A DNA stretch of 64,000 bases from Wenzhouxiangella sediminis (GTDB lineage: Bacteria > Pseudomonadota > Gammaproteobacteria > Xanthomonadales > Wenzhouxiangellaceae). Position numbers and translations under genes: made by a program. Numbering within the stretch: position 1 is the first letter of the stretch; every line of letters starts with the position of its first letter. A model generated the notes under the pieces. It did no database searches and was not told where the DNA came from. It worked only from the letters and a program-made list of their open reading frames with translations. This document shows positions 34,468 through 43,394 of this stretch, piece by piece. The stretch is taken from positions 1-64,000 of the forward strand of contig NZ_QUZK01000002.1 of assembly GCF_003410055.1 (NCBI RefSeq), in the 5' to 3' direction.

Positions 34468-34635
34468 TGTGTCACTCCTCGGGTTTGGGGAAACCGGGCC
34501 TCGGCCCGGCAATTTCTTGTCGACATGTTTCAGGTAACGCAAACGGCCACGCAGTCATGCCAGCCCACGAGGCAGTTTCAGGGCATTGTACCGCGGCTCA
34601 TCCGGACAACCTGAGCGGCGGCTGAATACCCAGCC

Positions 34636-36411
34636 TCAGTAGCAGCGCGGTATGCGCGATCCGATGACCTTGCGGCACTCCCGCTCCGGCTCGTCGCCGA
34701 GATCGAAGGTGACCTCCAGGCGCACGCGGTGGTCGATGGGCTGGTCGTTTTCCCGGAAGGGTTCGAAACGCCAGTCCGCGATGGCCTCGCGCGCCGATTC
34801 TCCGAACGACAGGCCCCGGGGCGTCTCGTCGAGTACGCGCACGTCGCTGACGCTGCCGTCTCGGGTGACCAGGAATTCCACCTCGACGCTGCCGTCGATG
34901 CCGCGCTGCCTGGCGCGCACCGGGTATTCCGGCTCGATGCGTTCGAGCAGCTTGCCGCCGGCGGGCCGTGCCGCTTCGGCCGCTTTGGCCTGGGGCCGCG
35001 GCGCCGCGGGCAGTTCCGGCACGGCCAGGGCGGGTCGTTCCAGCATGGCCAGTTCGCGGCCGGCCGATTGCTCCAACGATGCTGCAACCGATCGATCGAT
35101 CCATTCCGAGGCCGGCGGCAGGCGGTCGGTTTCCATCTTCGGCAGCGCGGGCGGCTCGGACGAGACGGGCGCCGGATCCGAACCGCCTGCGAGTTCGGCC
35201 GGCGTCCCGATCGGGTCGGGCGAGTCGACGTCAGGCACGGACTGCGCGACCCTTGCGGGCTCGTTCGCCGCCGGTGTCGGCCGGGCGTCTTCCTCCGTGC
35301 TGGCCGCCCTGGCCGGCGGGGGCGTTGTCTCCTGCGATCGAGCCGGTGCAGTGTCCGAAGCACGGGTCGGCTCGACCTCCGTCACGACGGATTCGCTCGG
35401 GGGCTCGTTCGCCGGCCGTTCGGTCTCGTCGCCGACGAACTGCAGTCCGCCGACCGCCGCCACGACCAGGGCCAGCAGCATCGCCGGTCCGGTCAGGCCG
35501 AGCTGGCGGTCGGGCCGGCCGCGCTCGACCAGGCGCCGGATGCGGCTGAGCATCTGTCCGTCGTGGACAGCCAGGGCCAGGCGCGGGCCCCGGAAACGGA
35601 GTTTCTCGAGTGACGCCAGCATTTCCACGTAGGCCAGTCGGTCGTCCGTGACCGCCACGGCGAGGTCGTCGCAGGCGTTTTCCCGCTCGACGCGGATGCG
35701 CCGGGAAACCCAGCGGACCACCGGGTGGTAGAAGAGAGCGGTTTCGACCACGGTCTGGCACAGGTTGACCAGGTGATCCAGACGGCGCACGTGGGCCAGC
35801 TCGTGTGCCAGCACCATCTCCAGCTGGCGCGTCGGCAGGCCGGTCATGACCGCCGGCGGCAGCAGGACCAGCGGCTTGAGCCAGCCGATGACCACCGGCG
35901 AGCGGATACCGTCCGACACGGCGACGGCCACCGGGCGGCCGATCGCCAGGCGGCGGGCGAGTGCGGTCAGCCGCGGTGCAAGCGATTCGGCCGCCACGCG
36001 GTCGGCGCTTCGCCTGAGCCTGCGAAGAAACTGCCAGCCCATCAGCAGGCGCGCGCTGAGCACGATCACGCCGGCCAGCCAGGCCGCCACGATCCACTGC
36101 ATGATCGATGTGGCCTGGCCGTCTGTGGCGCCCGCCGCGAGGCCGGAAAGCGAGACCGCGGCCGATTGATTCGGGACCGCAGCGTTCGTTGCCGCCGCCG
36201 CGCCGTCGAGCAGGACGGCCAGCGTGACCGGCGGCGCCAGGGCGAGCAGCGCCATGGCGATCACCGCTGTCACATAGCGGGACTGTGCGCTCGCGCCTCG
36301 CATGAGGGGCAGCGAGGCCGCGTAGAGCAGGCCGATGAGGGCGCCTTGCCAGAGGAAGTGCAACAGCGACAGGCCGAGTGCCTCGACCAAGGCGTGATCG
36401 AGCCAGCTCAT
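34636..36411 (-). CDS. M56 (BlaR1-like) membrane metallopeptidase fused to a TonB C-terminal domain
   Basis: The 591-residue integral membrane protein has about four N-terminal helices around a zinc peptidase domain with HELAH at residues 203-207 and the downstream glutamate in ERENACDDLAV. A further helix near residue 310 leads to a Pro/Glu/Ala-rich periplasmic linker (about 330-490) and a TonB_C domain (about 492-575: RIEPEYPVRARQRGIDGSV, WRFEPF). The penicillin-binding sensor of BlaR1/MecR1 is absent. It overlaps the BlaI-type repressor gene by 4 bases, so signal-dependent cleavage of that repressor is the family-based expectation. The reading frame is open upstream, but MSWLDHALVEAL at 36411 is the natural start. 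Confidence 0.9.
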   Translation of the reverse strand: MSWLDHALVEALGLSLLHFLWQGALIGLLYAASLPLMRGASAQSRYVTAVIAMALLALAPPVTLAVLLDGAAAATNAAVPNQSAAVSLSGLAAGATDGQATSIMQWIVAAWLAGVIVLSARLLMGWQFLRRLRRSADRVAAESLAPRLTALARRLAIGRPVAVAVSDGIRSPVVIGWLKPLVLLPPAVMTGLPTRQLEMVLAHELAHVRRLDHLVNLCQTVVETALFYHPVVRWVSRRIRVERENACDDLAVAVTDDRLAYVEMLASLEKLRFRGPRLALAVHDGQMLSRIRRLVERGRPDRQLGLTGPAMLLALVVAAVGGLQFVGDETERPANEPPSESVVTEVEPTRASDTAPARSQETTPPPARAASTEEDARPTPAANEPARVAQSVPDVDSPDPIGTPAELAGGSDPAPVSSEPPALPKMETDRLPPASEWIDRSVAASLEQSAGRELAMLERPALAVPELPAAPRPQAKAAEAARPAGGKLLERIEPEYPVRARQRGIDGSVEVEFLVTRDGSVSDVRVLDETPRGLSFGESAREAIADWRFEPFRENDQPIDHRVRLEVTFDLGDEPERECRKVIGSRIPRCY

Positions 36412-36809
36412 GCTTCGCTTTCCCCGTCGCTTTCGCTGCGCAGCCGCTGGACCAGTTGCTCGATGGCTTCGAGCTCCTCGGAACTGGCGGGCCGCGAGGT
36501 GCCCAGGGCCTGCAGGACGAGTTGCGAGGCCGATCCCTCGTAGACGCGATCCATGAAGTCGTCGAGCATCGCGCGCTGCGTGGGCTCCTCGCCCACCGCC
36601 GGCTGAAAGACGTGGGCGCGCTGCGAGTCGTCGCGCACCAGCAGGCCCTTGCCGTGCATGATCTGCATCTGCTTGAGCGTCGTCGTGTAGCTGTGGCCGG
36701 CGCTCACGCCGATGCCCTCGTGGACTTCGCGGACGGTCGACGGTCCGTGCTGCCACAGGAACTTGAGGATCTTGAGTTCGGAAGGCGTGGGTTTCGGTGT
36801 CGTGCTCAT
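36408..36809 (-). CDS. BlaI/MecI-family transcriptional repressor
   Basis: The 133-residue protein has an N-terminal winged helix (SELKILKFLWQHGPSTVREVHEGI; recognition region SYTTTLKQMQIMHGKGLL) and a C-terminal dimerisation helix region. Family members bind dyad operators and are inactivated by cleavage through the partner M56 protease, encoded immediately downstream with an ATGA overlap. The start at 36809 (MSTTPKPTPSEL) has GGAG upstream; ten earlier in-frame codons are unlikely to be translated. A near-palindrome at 36839-36852 is a candidate autoregulatory operator. Confidence 0.9.
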   Translation of the reverse strand: MSTTPKPTPSELKILKFLWQHGPSTVREVHEGIGVSAGHSYTTTLKQMQIMHGKGLLVRDDSQRAHVFQPAVGEEPTQRAMLDDFMDRVYEGSASQLVLQALGTSRPASSEELEAIEQLVQRLRSESDGESEA

Positions 36810-36838
36810 CGCTTGGCTCCGGAAGGCGGACGGCTGCA

Positions 36839-36852
36839 ACGAATATTTTCGT
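36839..36852. promoter_or_regulatory. Candidate operator of the BlaI-type repressor
   Basis: ACGAA-TATT-TTCGT is a dyad located 30 bases before the repressor start, in a locally AT-rich patch of the 198-base gap 36810-37007. On the minus strand TTGCAC (complement of 36856-36861) could be a -35 element. The site does not match the staphylococcal TACA-N2-TGTA operator; the assignment rests on position and symmetry only. Confidence 0.35.
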
Positions 36853-37007
36853 AGGCGTGCAATTTATCGCTGCCCGGCCACGGGTGTCAAACGCCGCCCG
36901 GCCGGCACCCGGTGCGCCCCCGTCCGTTCGCGTGGGCGCCTGGCCTGGGATAGACTGGGCGCAGTATTCAAGGAGGGGATCGCGCCGATGTCGCCAGGAA
37001 CGCCGCC

Positions 37008-37985
37008 GTGGCTCCGGCCCTGAAGCGCCGCATCCGGTGGCTGTTCGCCGTCGCGCTGGTGGTGTTCGTCGGCGGGGCGTGTCGTGCGCCGGATCCGCCC
37101 CTTCGCGTCGGCGTCCTGGTCTGGCCGCCCTACGACCTGGCCTATCTCGCAGTCGAGCGGGAGTTCGTCGACCGGGACGATGTGCGCCTGGTCACCTTTC
37201 ACTCGCCCTCGGAAGTCGCGCGCAGTTTCCGCTACGGACTGCTCGACGCGATGTTCACCACCAGCCATTTCGTGCTGAGCCTGGCGCCCGACGTCGACGG
37301 TGTGCGTATCGTGTACGTGATCGACTCGAGCCGGGGCGGCGACGTCCTGCTGGCCAAGCCGCGGATCGATTCGCCGCAGGACCTGGCCGGTCGCCGGGTC
37401 GGGGTCGAGGCCGCACCACTGGGACTCTACACCCTGGAGCGAGCGCTGGACCGGATGGGGCTCGATCGCGATGCCGTGGAGATTGTCGCCATCGACACGG
37501 CCGAACACTTCAGGGCGTGGCAGGAAGACCGGGTCGATGCCCTTGTGACCTACGAGCCCACGCGCAGTCAGCTCAAGCGCCTGGGCGCGAAGGAGCTGTT
37601 CAGCAGCCGGCAGATTCCCGACGAGATTCTCGATGTGCTGGTGGTGCGGGACGACATCATCGAAGCGCGGCGCGAACGCCTGGAGGACCTGGTGGAGGGC
37701 CTGGATCGCGCGCTGGCCGCGTATCGGGCAGACCCTGCGGGCACGGTTTCGGAGATGGTGCAGCGACACCCGATCAGTCCCGCGGAGTTCATGCTGGCGA
37801 TGGAGGGTGTCGAATTGTTCGACCTGGCGGACAATGTTCGTCTGCTCGGCGCCGCGGACGGGCGGATCGCCGAGGCCCTGGAGAAGCAGTGTGAGGTGAT
37901 GGTCGCCGCCGGCATGCTGGAGCGCCCGCCGGGCCTGGAGAGCGTCATCGATCCCTCGATCGTCGAGCAGGCGGCAGCGCGGTGA
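37008..37985 (+). CDS. Periplasmic substrate-binding lipoprotein, NMT1/SsuA-like
   Basis: The 325-residue binding protein has a signal peptide ending in a lipobox-like VGGAC (cysteine near residue 25) and two alpha/beta lobes: RVGVLVWPPYDLAYLAVERE, DAMFTTSHFVLSL, LAGRRVGVEAAPLGLYTLERAL and DALVTYEPTRSQL. This is the ABC-type nitrate/sulfonate/thiamine-precursor binding fold. No ABC permease or ATPase is adjacent; instead a GGDEF/EAL membrane protein overlaps by 4 bases, suggesting a sensory role. The GTG start lacks its own ribosome site; a strong AAGGAGGGG precedes an overlapping 11-codon reading frame at 36988. Confidence 0.85.
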   Translation: MAPALKRRIRWLFAVALVVFVGGACRAPDPPLRVGVLVWPPYDLAYLAVEREFVDRDDVRLVTFHSPSEVARSFRYGLLDAMFTTSHFVLSLAPDVDGVRIVYVIDSSRGGDVLLAKPRIDSPQDLAGRRVGVEAAPLGLYTLERALDRMGLDRDAVEIVAIDTAEHFRAWQEDRVDALVTYEPTRSQLKRLGAKELFSSRQIPDEILDVLVVRDDIIEARRERLEDLVEGLDRALAAYRADPAGTVSEMVQRHPISPAEFMLAMEGVELFDLADNVRLLGAADGRIAEALEKQCEVMVAAGMLERPPGLESVIDPSIVEQAAAR

Positions 37986-40090
37986 AATACGCCTTTCCCC
38001 TGCGTCTTTCGATTCCGCTGCTGATTTTCCTGACCGGGTGCGTGATCCTGGCCAGTGCCTGGATGCTCGAGTACCGGGCGCTTCAGCGCCATGCCGAGAA
38101 CCTGGGCGCCGGCCAGCTCAAGATCACCGCCAGCTTCATCGGCGCGGAGGTGGAAGCGGCGCTGCGCAACCGCAACCCGGCCGAAGCCCGGGCCGCCGTC
38201 GAGCGCGCGATGTCGAACCCGGTCGTCGAGCGCATCGACTTCACTGACCCCCAGGGGCGCGTCCTCTTTTCGAGCCACCCTTCGGCGGTGGGCCGGCACC
38301 GCGACCAGCTCGAGCCGGTACAGGAGTTGATCGGGGCCTTGCCGGACCAGTCGCCCACGGGCGACATGGCCACCGCGAGACTGGTTGGCGGGGCGCGCCT
38401 GGGAGGGCGGTTTCCGCTGCGCATGCCGATCTCTCCCGACCGGATTGTGACGACCCGGATAGGCACGCTTTACCTGGTGGTGGACGTCACCGGCGAGCTC
38501 GCTCGGCAGCGCGAGGCCCTGGCCGGCCGCATGCTGACCTGGGTCGGACTTCTGATGCTGGTTGCACTGGGTTTCTGGCTGCTGCTGCGTTCTCTGTTGC
38601 TGCGCCGCATCGACAACCTCATCCACTCCGTCCGGGCGGTCGGAAAGGGCGATTTCACCCAGGTGCCTTCGGTGGGCGGCAGCGACGAGTTGGGGACCCT
38701 CGGGCGCGAGCTGGGCGTCATGGCGGCCCGGCTTCGCGACCACTCGGAGAAGCTGGCCTACCTCTCCGACCACGACCCGCTCACCGGCTTGCTGAACCGG
38801 CACGGGTTCGAGGCCGAGCTCGATCGCAGCCTGCGCGCGGTGCGGCGCAGCGGCAGCCGACAGGTTCTCGCCCTTTTCGACATCGACAGCCTGCGCGTGA
38901 TCAACGACACCCAGGGACACCAGGCCGGCGACGAGTTGCTGCAGCTCATCGCCCAGCTCCTGCGCGACGCCTTGCCCGATGCCCTTGCCGCTGCCCGCGT
39001 CGGCGGCGACGAATTCGCGCTGCTGGTCGAGCTGATGCCCGATGAATCCGCCGAGTCGATCGCGCGGCGACTGCAGGCCGAAATGCTCTCCCTTCGCTTC
39101 GAGTACGGCGGCGAGCGGTTCGGTATCCAGGTGAGCATCGGCCTCGTGGAGCTCGTCTCGAGCGTGGATTCGGCGGCCGATGCACTGGGCTACGCCGATG
39201 CCGCCTGTTACGAGGCCAAGGATCGGGGTCGCGGGAGCTACTACGTGGGCGATGTCGACCGCGTCTCGAGCGAGCGCATGCGCGGCGACATGAAATGGGT
39301 CAGTCGCATCCAGTCCGCGCTGGACGCCGATCGCCTGCGCCTGTTCGCCCAGCGCATCGTTCCGGCGGCCGCCTCGGTGAGCGTTTCCGATCTGCGTTTC
39401 GAGGTGCTCGTGCGCATGCTCGATGAGCACAACCAGGTGCTGCCGCCGGGTGCTTTCCTGGAAGCCGCGGAGCGCTACAACATGGTCCAGCGGATCGATC
39501 GCTGGGTTGTCGAGCGCACGCTCGAATGGCTGCGGGGCGACCGGCGCATGCGCGGTCGCGTGGCCAGCTGTTCGGTGAACCTCTCGGGCATGAGTCTCGG
39601 CGACGAGCAAATTCTGGAGCGCGTGGGCGCCTGGGCGCGCGACAGCGGCATGGACCCTTCCATCCTGTGCTTCGAGGTGACCGAGACGGCGGCGATCCGC
39701 AACCTGTCGCAGGCGCGCTGGTTCGTCGATCGCCTGCGCGACATGGGTTGTCGCATGGCGCTCGACGACTTCGGGACGGGCCTGTCTTCCTTCGCTTATC
39801 TCAAGGGCCTTCCCGTCGACCTGATCAAGATCGACGGCACGTTCGTGCGCGACATGCTCAATGATCCGGTGGACCGGGCGGTGGTGACCGCCATCAACGA
39901 CATCGCGCACGAGGTCGGCATGCGCACGGTCGCGGAGTTCGTCGAGGACGACGCCACTTTTGACGCGCTGCGTCGGATCGGCGTGGATTTCGCCCAGGGT
40001 TACGGCATCGCCAGGCCGCTGCCGCTGGATGAGCTGATCGCCGATCACATCGGGGCTGTCAATGCCGTGGGCGGCTACTTCGAAAAGTGA
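37982..40090 (+). CDS. Membrane HAMP-GGDEF-EAL cyclic-di-GMP protein
   Basis: The 702-residue protein has membrane helix 1 (about 9-29), a periplasmic sensor loop (30-180), helix 2 (about 184-204), a HAMP segment, a GGDEF domain with intact GGDEF at 341-345, and an EAL domain (about 450-690). The EAL motif itself reads E474-V-L, while ETAAIR, DDFGTG, KIDGTFV, AEFVE and QGYGIARP are kept. No RxxD inhibitory site is seen at the usual distance before GGDEF. It probably makes and may degrade c-di-GMP under control of the coupled binding lipoprotein (GTGA overlap). Confidence 0.93.
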   Translation: MKYAFPLRLSIPLLIFLTGCVILASAWMLEYRALQRHAENLGAGQLKITASFIGAEVEAALRNRNPAEARAAVERAMSNPVVERIDFTDPQGRVLFSSHPSAVGRHRDQLEPVQELIGALPDQSPTGDMATARLVGGARLGGRFPLRMPISPDRIVTTRIGTLYLVVDVTGELARQREALAGRMLTWVGLLMLVALGFWLLLRSLLLRRIDNLIHSVRAVGKGDFTQVPSVGGSDELGTLGRELGVMAARLRDHSEKLAYLSDHDPLTGLLNRHGFEAELDRSLRAVRRSGSRQVLALFDIDSLRVINDTQGHQAGDELLQLIAQLLRDALPDALAAARVGGDEFALLVELMPDESAESIARRLQAEMLSLRFEYGGERFGIQVSIGLVELVSSVDSAADALGYADAACYEAKDRGRGSYYVGDVDRVSSERMRGDMKWVSRIQSALDADRLRLFAQRIVPAAASVSVSDLRFEVLVRMLDEHNQVLPPGAFLEAAERYNMVQRIDRWVVERTLEWLRGDRRMRGRVASCSVNLSGMSLGDEQILERVGAWARDSGMDPSILCFEVTETAAIRNLSQARWFVDRLRDMGCRMALDDFGTGLSSFAYLKGLPVDLIKIDGTFVRDMLNDPVDRAVVTAINDIAHEVGMRTVAEFVEDDATFDALRRIGVDFAQGYGIARPLPLDELIADHIGAVNAVGGYFEK

Positions 40091-40150
40091 TTCGCACGCT
40101 TCGTCCGCGGACGTGGTTCGCCGCTGATCCCGACCTCGACGTGCGCGTGG

Positions 40151-42565
40151 TCAAGGGGTCTCGGGCCAGTTGTGCTTGGGGTAGCGACCGCGCATGTCCT
40201 TGCGCACCTCCGGGTAGGCATTCTTCCAGAAGCTCGCCAGGTCGGCGGTGACGGCCAGCGGTCGGTCGGCCGGTGAAAGCAGGTGGACCTGGACCGGTAC
40301 CCGGCCGCGCGCCACAGTGGGCGTCCGGCGGCAGCCCAGCATGGCCTGCAGTTTCACCCGCAGGGAAGGCGGGTTTTCCGTGCGGTAGTCGAGCTGCGCG
40401 CTCCGGCCGGAAGGCAGCTTGAGGTGAGTCGGCGCCAGCTCGCGCAGGTCACGCGCCCGGTCGTGCCCGATCCGCGCCGAGAGCAGGGCAACCAGGTCGA
40501 GCGACTCGAGGTCGCGCCAGCGACTCAGGCCGGCCAGCCAGGGCGCCAGCCAGTCTTCCAGGGTCGCGGCGAGTGTCGCGTCGTCCAGGGCGGGCCAGTC
40601 TTCCGGCCATAGCGAGCGCAACAGGGCGACGCGGGCCTGGAATTGACGGGCCGCCTCCGTCCAGGGCAGTGTCTCGATTCCCTTGCGTTCGACGGCGCTG
40701 AGCAAACCGGCCTGCAGTGCTTCCGGCCCGGGTCGGTCGAGTTCGGTCGACGCCAGAACGAGGGCGCCCAGGCGGCGTTCGCATCGAGCCACGACCGTTC
40801 CGCGGCGCTCGTCCCAGTCGGCCTTTTCTGCCGTTCGGATCCGGTGCTCCAGCACCGATTCGAGTTCGTCCCGGGTCACCGGGGCAGCCAGGAAAATTCT
40901 GGCTTCGCGGGCCTGGCCATCGAGATCGCAGGCGACGATGAATTCGCTGCCGGCCAGGGGGTCGGCGCCATCGAGAAAGGCGCCGCGACCGTTGCTGAGC
41001 AAGAATCGTCCGCGCCGACCGCCCCGCGATTGCCCGACCCGATCGGGCCAGGCCGAAGCGAGCAGGGCACCGACGCCGAGCCGGGTCTGCGGCTCGTCGC
41101 GGCGTCTTCCGGCCAGGCGGTCGGCCGCCTTGCGAATCCGTGCAAGCAGGCCGCCGGCTCTCGATCCGGCCCGGCGCAGGCGCGCCAGCCGCAGGGACAG
41201 ATCGGCCTCGCCGAATCCGCCGAGGTCGCGCTCGCCCAGAAGGGCGGCGAGTTCGGCCGCTGTTCGTGCCAGGCCCAGCCGGCGGCCGACCAGGACCATG
41301 TGCGCCAGGCGCGGATGGACGCCCAGTTCGAGCATGGCGCGGCCGTGGGCGGTAATGCGGCCTTCCGCGCCCAGGGCGTCGAGCGACTGCAACAGTTCGC
41401 TGGCCTGGTCATGCGCGGCGGACGGTGGGGGATCCAGCCAGGACAGCTCCCGGGGATCACTGACGCCCCACTGCGCCAGCTCCAGCACCAAGGGTGCCAG
41501 GTCGGCCGAGGCAATTTCCGGTGCCGTCTGCGGTTGCAGCCGGGCCTGCTCGGCTTCGGTCCATAGCCGATAACAGCAGCCCGGTTCCAGTCGCCCCGCC
41601 CGACCACGACGCTGCTCGGCCGACGCCCTGGAAACGCGCTCGGTGACCAGGCGGGTCATCCCGCTGTTGGGGTCGAAGCGGGCGCGGCGCTGCCAACCGG
41701 CGTCGACGACAATGCGAATGCCCTCGATGGTCAGGCTCGATTCCGCCACCGCGCTGGCGATCACCACCTTGCGTTCGCCCGCCCGGGCGGGCCGGATGGC
41801 TTCGTCCTGCTCGGCCGGCGCAAGCTGCCCGTGGAGCAGGTACGGGCGCGCGTCCCCGGGCAGCCGGCCGGAGAGTCGTTCGGCGACCCGCCGCATTTCG
41901 CGCATGCCCGGCAGGAACACGAGGACCGAGCCGGGCTCGCTTTCGAGCGCCTCGAGCACGACGGCGGCGGCCTGCGCCTCCATCGGGCGCTGCCGCGTGG
42001 CCGGCCGGTACCGCACCTCGACCGGGTAGCTTCGCCCCTCGGCCGCAACCACCGGGCAATCGTCGAGCAGCGACGAAAGCCGTTCGGCGTCGAGCGTGGC
42101 CGACATCACCACGACGCGCAGATCCTCGCGCAGGGCCTGTTGGCACTCGCGCACCAGGGCCAGGCCCAGGTCGGCCTGCAGCGACCGCTCGTGGAACTCG
42201 TCGAAGACGATCGCGGCGTAGTCCGACAGTCCGGGGTCGGACTGGATCATGCGCGTGAGGATGCCCTCGGTGACCACTTCGATGCGGGTCGTGTCCGACA
42301 CGCGGGTGTCCAGGCGCGTGCGGTAGCCGACCGTCCTTCCGACCGGCTCGTCGCGCTGCGCGGCCATGAAGCGCGCGGCCGCGCGTGCCGCCAGTCGCCG
42401 GGGCTCGAGCATGAGGATGCGCCGCCCCCTGCGCCACCCGGCTTCCAGCAGGGCCGGCGGCACGCGCGTGGTCTTGCCGCTGCCCGTTGGAGCCTGCAAC
42501 AACACGGTTGAGTGCCGCTCGAGCGTGTCGAGCAGTTCCGGTAGGGCGTTGTCTACGGGGAGCAT
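40151..42565 (-). CDS. hrpB: ATP-dependent helicase HrpB
   Basis: The 804-residue DEAH/RHA-type helicase has Walker A APTGSGKTT (about 25-33), motif II DEFH (DEAH variant usual for HrpB), motif III MSATLD, the C-terminal helicase motif QRRGRAGR, a helicase-associated region and the HrpB-specific C-terminal domain ending PEVRKDMRGRYPKHNWPE. The cellular role of HrpB in proteobacteria is poorly defined, with RNA remodelling assumed. It is monocistronic, with its promoter region overlapping the repeat element at 42576-42740. Confidence 0.96.
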   Translation of the reverse strand: MLPVDNALPELLDTLERHSTVLLQAPTGSGKTTRVPPALLEAGWRRGRRILMLEPRRLAARAAARFMAAQRDEPVGRTVGYRTRLDTRVSDTTRIEVVTEGILTRMIQSDPGLSDYAAIVFDEFHERSLQADLGLALVRECQQALREDLRVVVMSATLDAERLSSLLDDCPVVAAEGRSYPVEVRYRPATRQRPMEAQAAAVVLEALESEPGSVLVFLPGMREMRRVAERLSGRLPGDARPYLLHGQLAPAEQDEAIRPARAGERKVVIASAVAESSLTIEGIRIVVDAGWQRRARFDPNSGMTRLVTERVSRASAEQRRGRAGRLEPGCCYRLWTEAEQARLQPQTAPEIASADLAPLVLELAQWGVSDPRELSWLDPPPSAAHDQASELLQSLDALGAEGRITAHGRAMLELGVHPRLAHMVLVGRRLGLARTAAELAALLGERDLGGFGEADLSLRLARLRRAGSRAGGLLARIRKAADRLAGRRRDEPQTRLGVGALLASAWPDRVGQSRGGRRGRFLLSNGRGAFLDGADPLAGSEFIVACDLDGQAREARIFLAAPVTRDELESVLEHRIRTAEKADWDERRGTVVARCERRLGALVLASTELDRPGPEALQAGLLSAVERKGIETLPWTEAARQFQARVALLRSLWPEDWPALDDATLAATLEDWLAPWLAGLSRWRDLESLDLVALLSARIGHDRARDLRELAPTHLKLPSGRSAQLDYRTENPPSLRVKLQAMLGCRRTPTVARGRVPVQVHLLSPADRPLAVTADLASFWKNAYPEVRKDMRGRYPKHNWPETP

Positions 42566-42575
42566 GGGGCTGTCT

Positions 42576-42740
42576 AGGCTTCAGGGTTCAGGTTTCAGGT
42601 TTCAGGTTTCAGGAAAACACCTAAGGGGTTCGGGGTTCCGGGTTCCGGGTTCGGGAAAACAAACGGCCTGGCGCGGCTTGTCCGCCCACCGCTGCTCTAA
42701 TGCGCCCCGGCGTCCCCCTGAACCCTGAAACCTGAAACCT
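42576..42740. repeat. Intergenic element with inverted heptamer-array ends
   Basis: The left end (42576-42613) carries TTCAGG units, three of them exact TTTCAGG repeats. The right end (42717-42740) carries the reverse orientation as CCTGAACCCTGAAACCTGAA. Between them lie GGTTC/CGGG repeats (42625-42655) and about 60 non-repeated bases. It fills the gap between hrpB and the thioredoxin-like gene. The 18-mer at 42625-42642 recurs inverted at 25392-25409. This is a non-coding mosaic element of unknown type. Confidence 0.75.
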
Positions 42741-42743
42741 TCT

Positions 42744-43301
42744 CTACTCCTTCCACTTGATATTGCAGCCGATCGAGGGTTTCTGGTCCTCGGTGATCGG
42801 CAGGCCGGCCTGCAGGGCGTCGAGGGCGGCGCGGACGTCGCGGCCGGTGACCGGCTTGTCGTTGCCGGGGCGGGAGTCGTCGAGCTGGCCGCGATAGGCC
42901 AGGCGCCGGTCGCCGCCGAAGACGTAGAAGTCCGGCGTGCAGGCGGCGCCGAAAGCGCGGGCGACGTTCTGCGATTCGTCGAACAGGTAGGGGAAGGGGA
43001 ATCGCTTCGAGCGGGCCAGTTCCGCCATGCGTTCGGGGCGGTCCTGCGGATAGCCGGTCACGTCGTTGCTGCTGATGGCGACCACGCCCACCCGGCCCCG
43101 GTCGTAGTCGTTGCCGAGGCGGACGAGTTCGTCTAGCACGTGCTTGACGAAGGGGCAGTGGTTGCAGATGAACATCACCAGCGTCGCCTCGCTGCCGGCG
43201 ATGTCTTCGAAGCTCAGCATCTCGCTGCTGACCGTATCAGGCAGCCGGAAATCGGGTGCGGGCGTGCCCAGCGGAAGCATCCTGGATTCGGTTCTCGACA
43301 T
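42744..43301 (-). CDS. Thioredoxin-like (AhpC/TSA-type) protein
   Basis: The 185-residue cytoplasmic thioredoxin-fold protein opens with the peroxiredoxin-like PAPDFRLPDT. It has the CxxC active site CNHCPFVKH (cysteines near 47 and 50), the segment TPDFYVFGGDRRLAYRGQLDD and a conserved C-terminal SIGCNIKWK. Proteins of this kind are widespread but uncharacterised thiol oxidoreductases. No signal peptide is seen. Confidence 0.9.
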   Translation of the reverse strand: MSRTESRMLPLGTPAPDFRLPDTVSSEMLSFEDIAGSEATLVMFICNHCPFVKHVLDELVRLGNDYDRGRVGVVAISSNDVTGYPQDRPERMAELARSKRFPFPYLFDESQNVARAFGAACTPDFYVFGGDRRLAYRGQLDDSRPGNDKPVTGRDVRAALDALQAGLPITEDQKPSIGCNIKWKE

Positions 43302-43394
43302 GGCAGATCCCGATTGGAGGTTGATCCACGATTGATCGTGGCGGACAGATGGTCTCCTGGCGGCATTCTACAACCTGAAGCGCGGTGTCCAATC

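Noticed and set aside
37008-37985. Component of an ABC importer
   Set aside because: No permease or ATPase gene lies in the surrounding operon; the coupled gene is a c-di-GMP protein.
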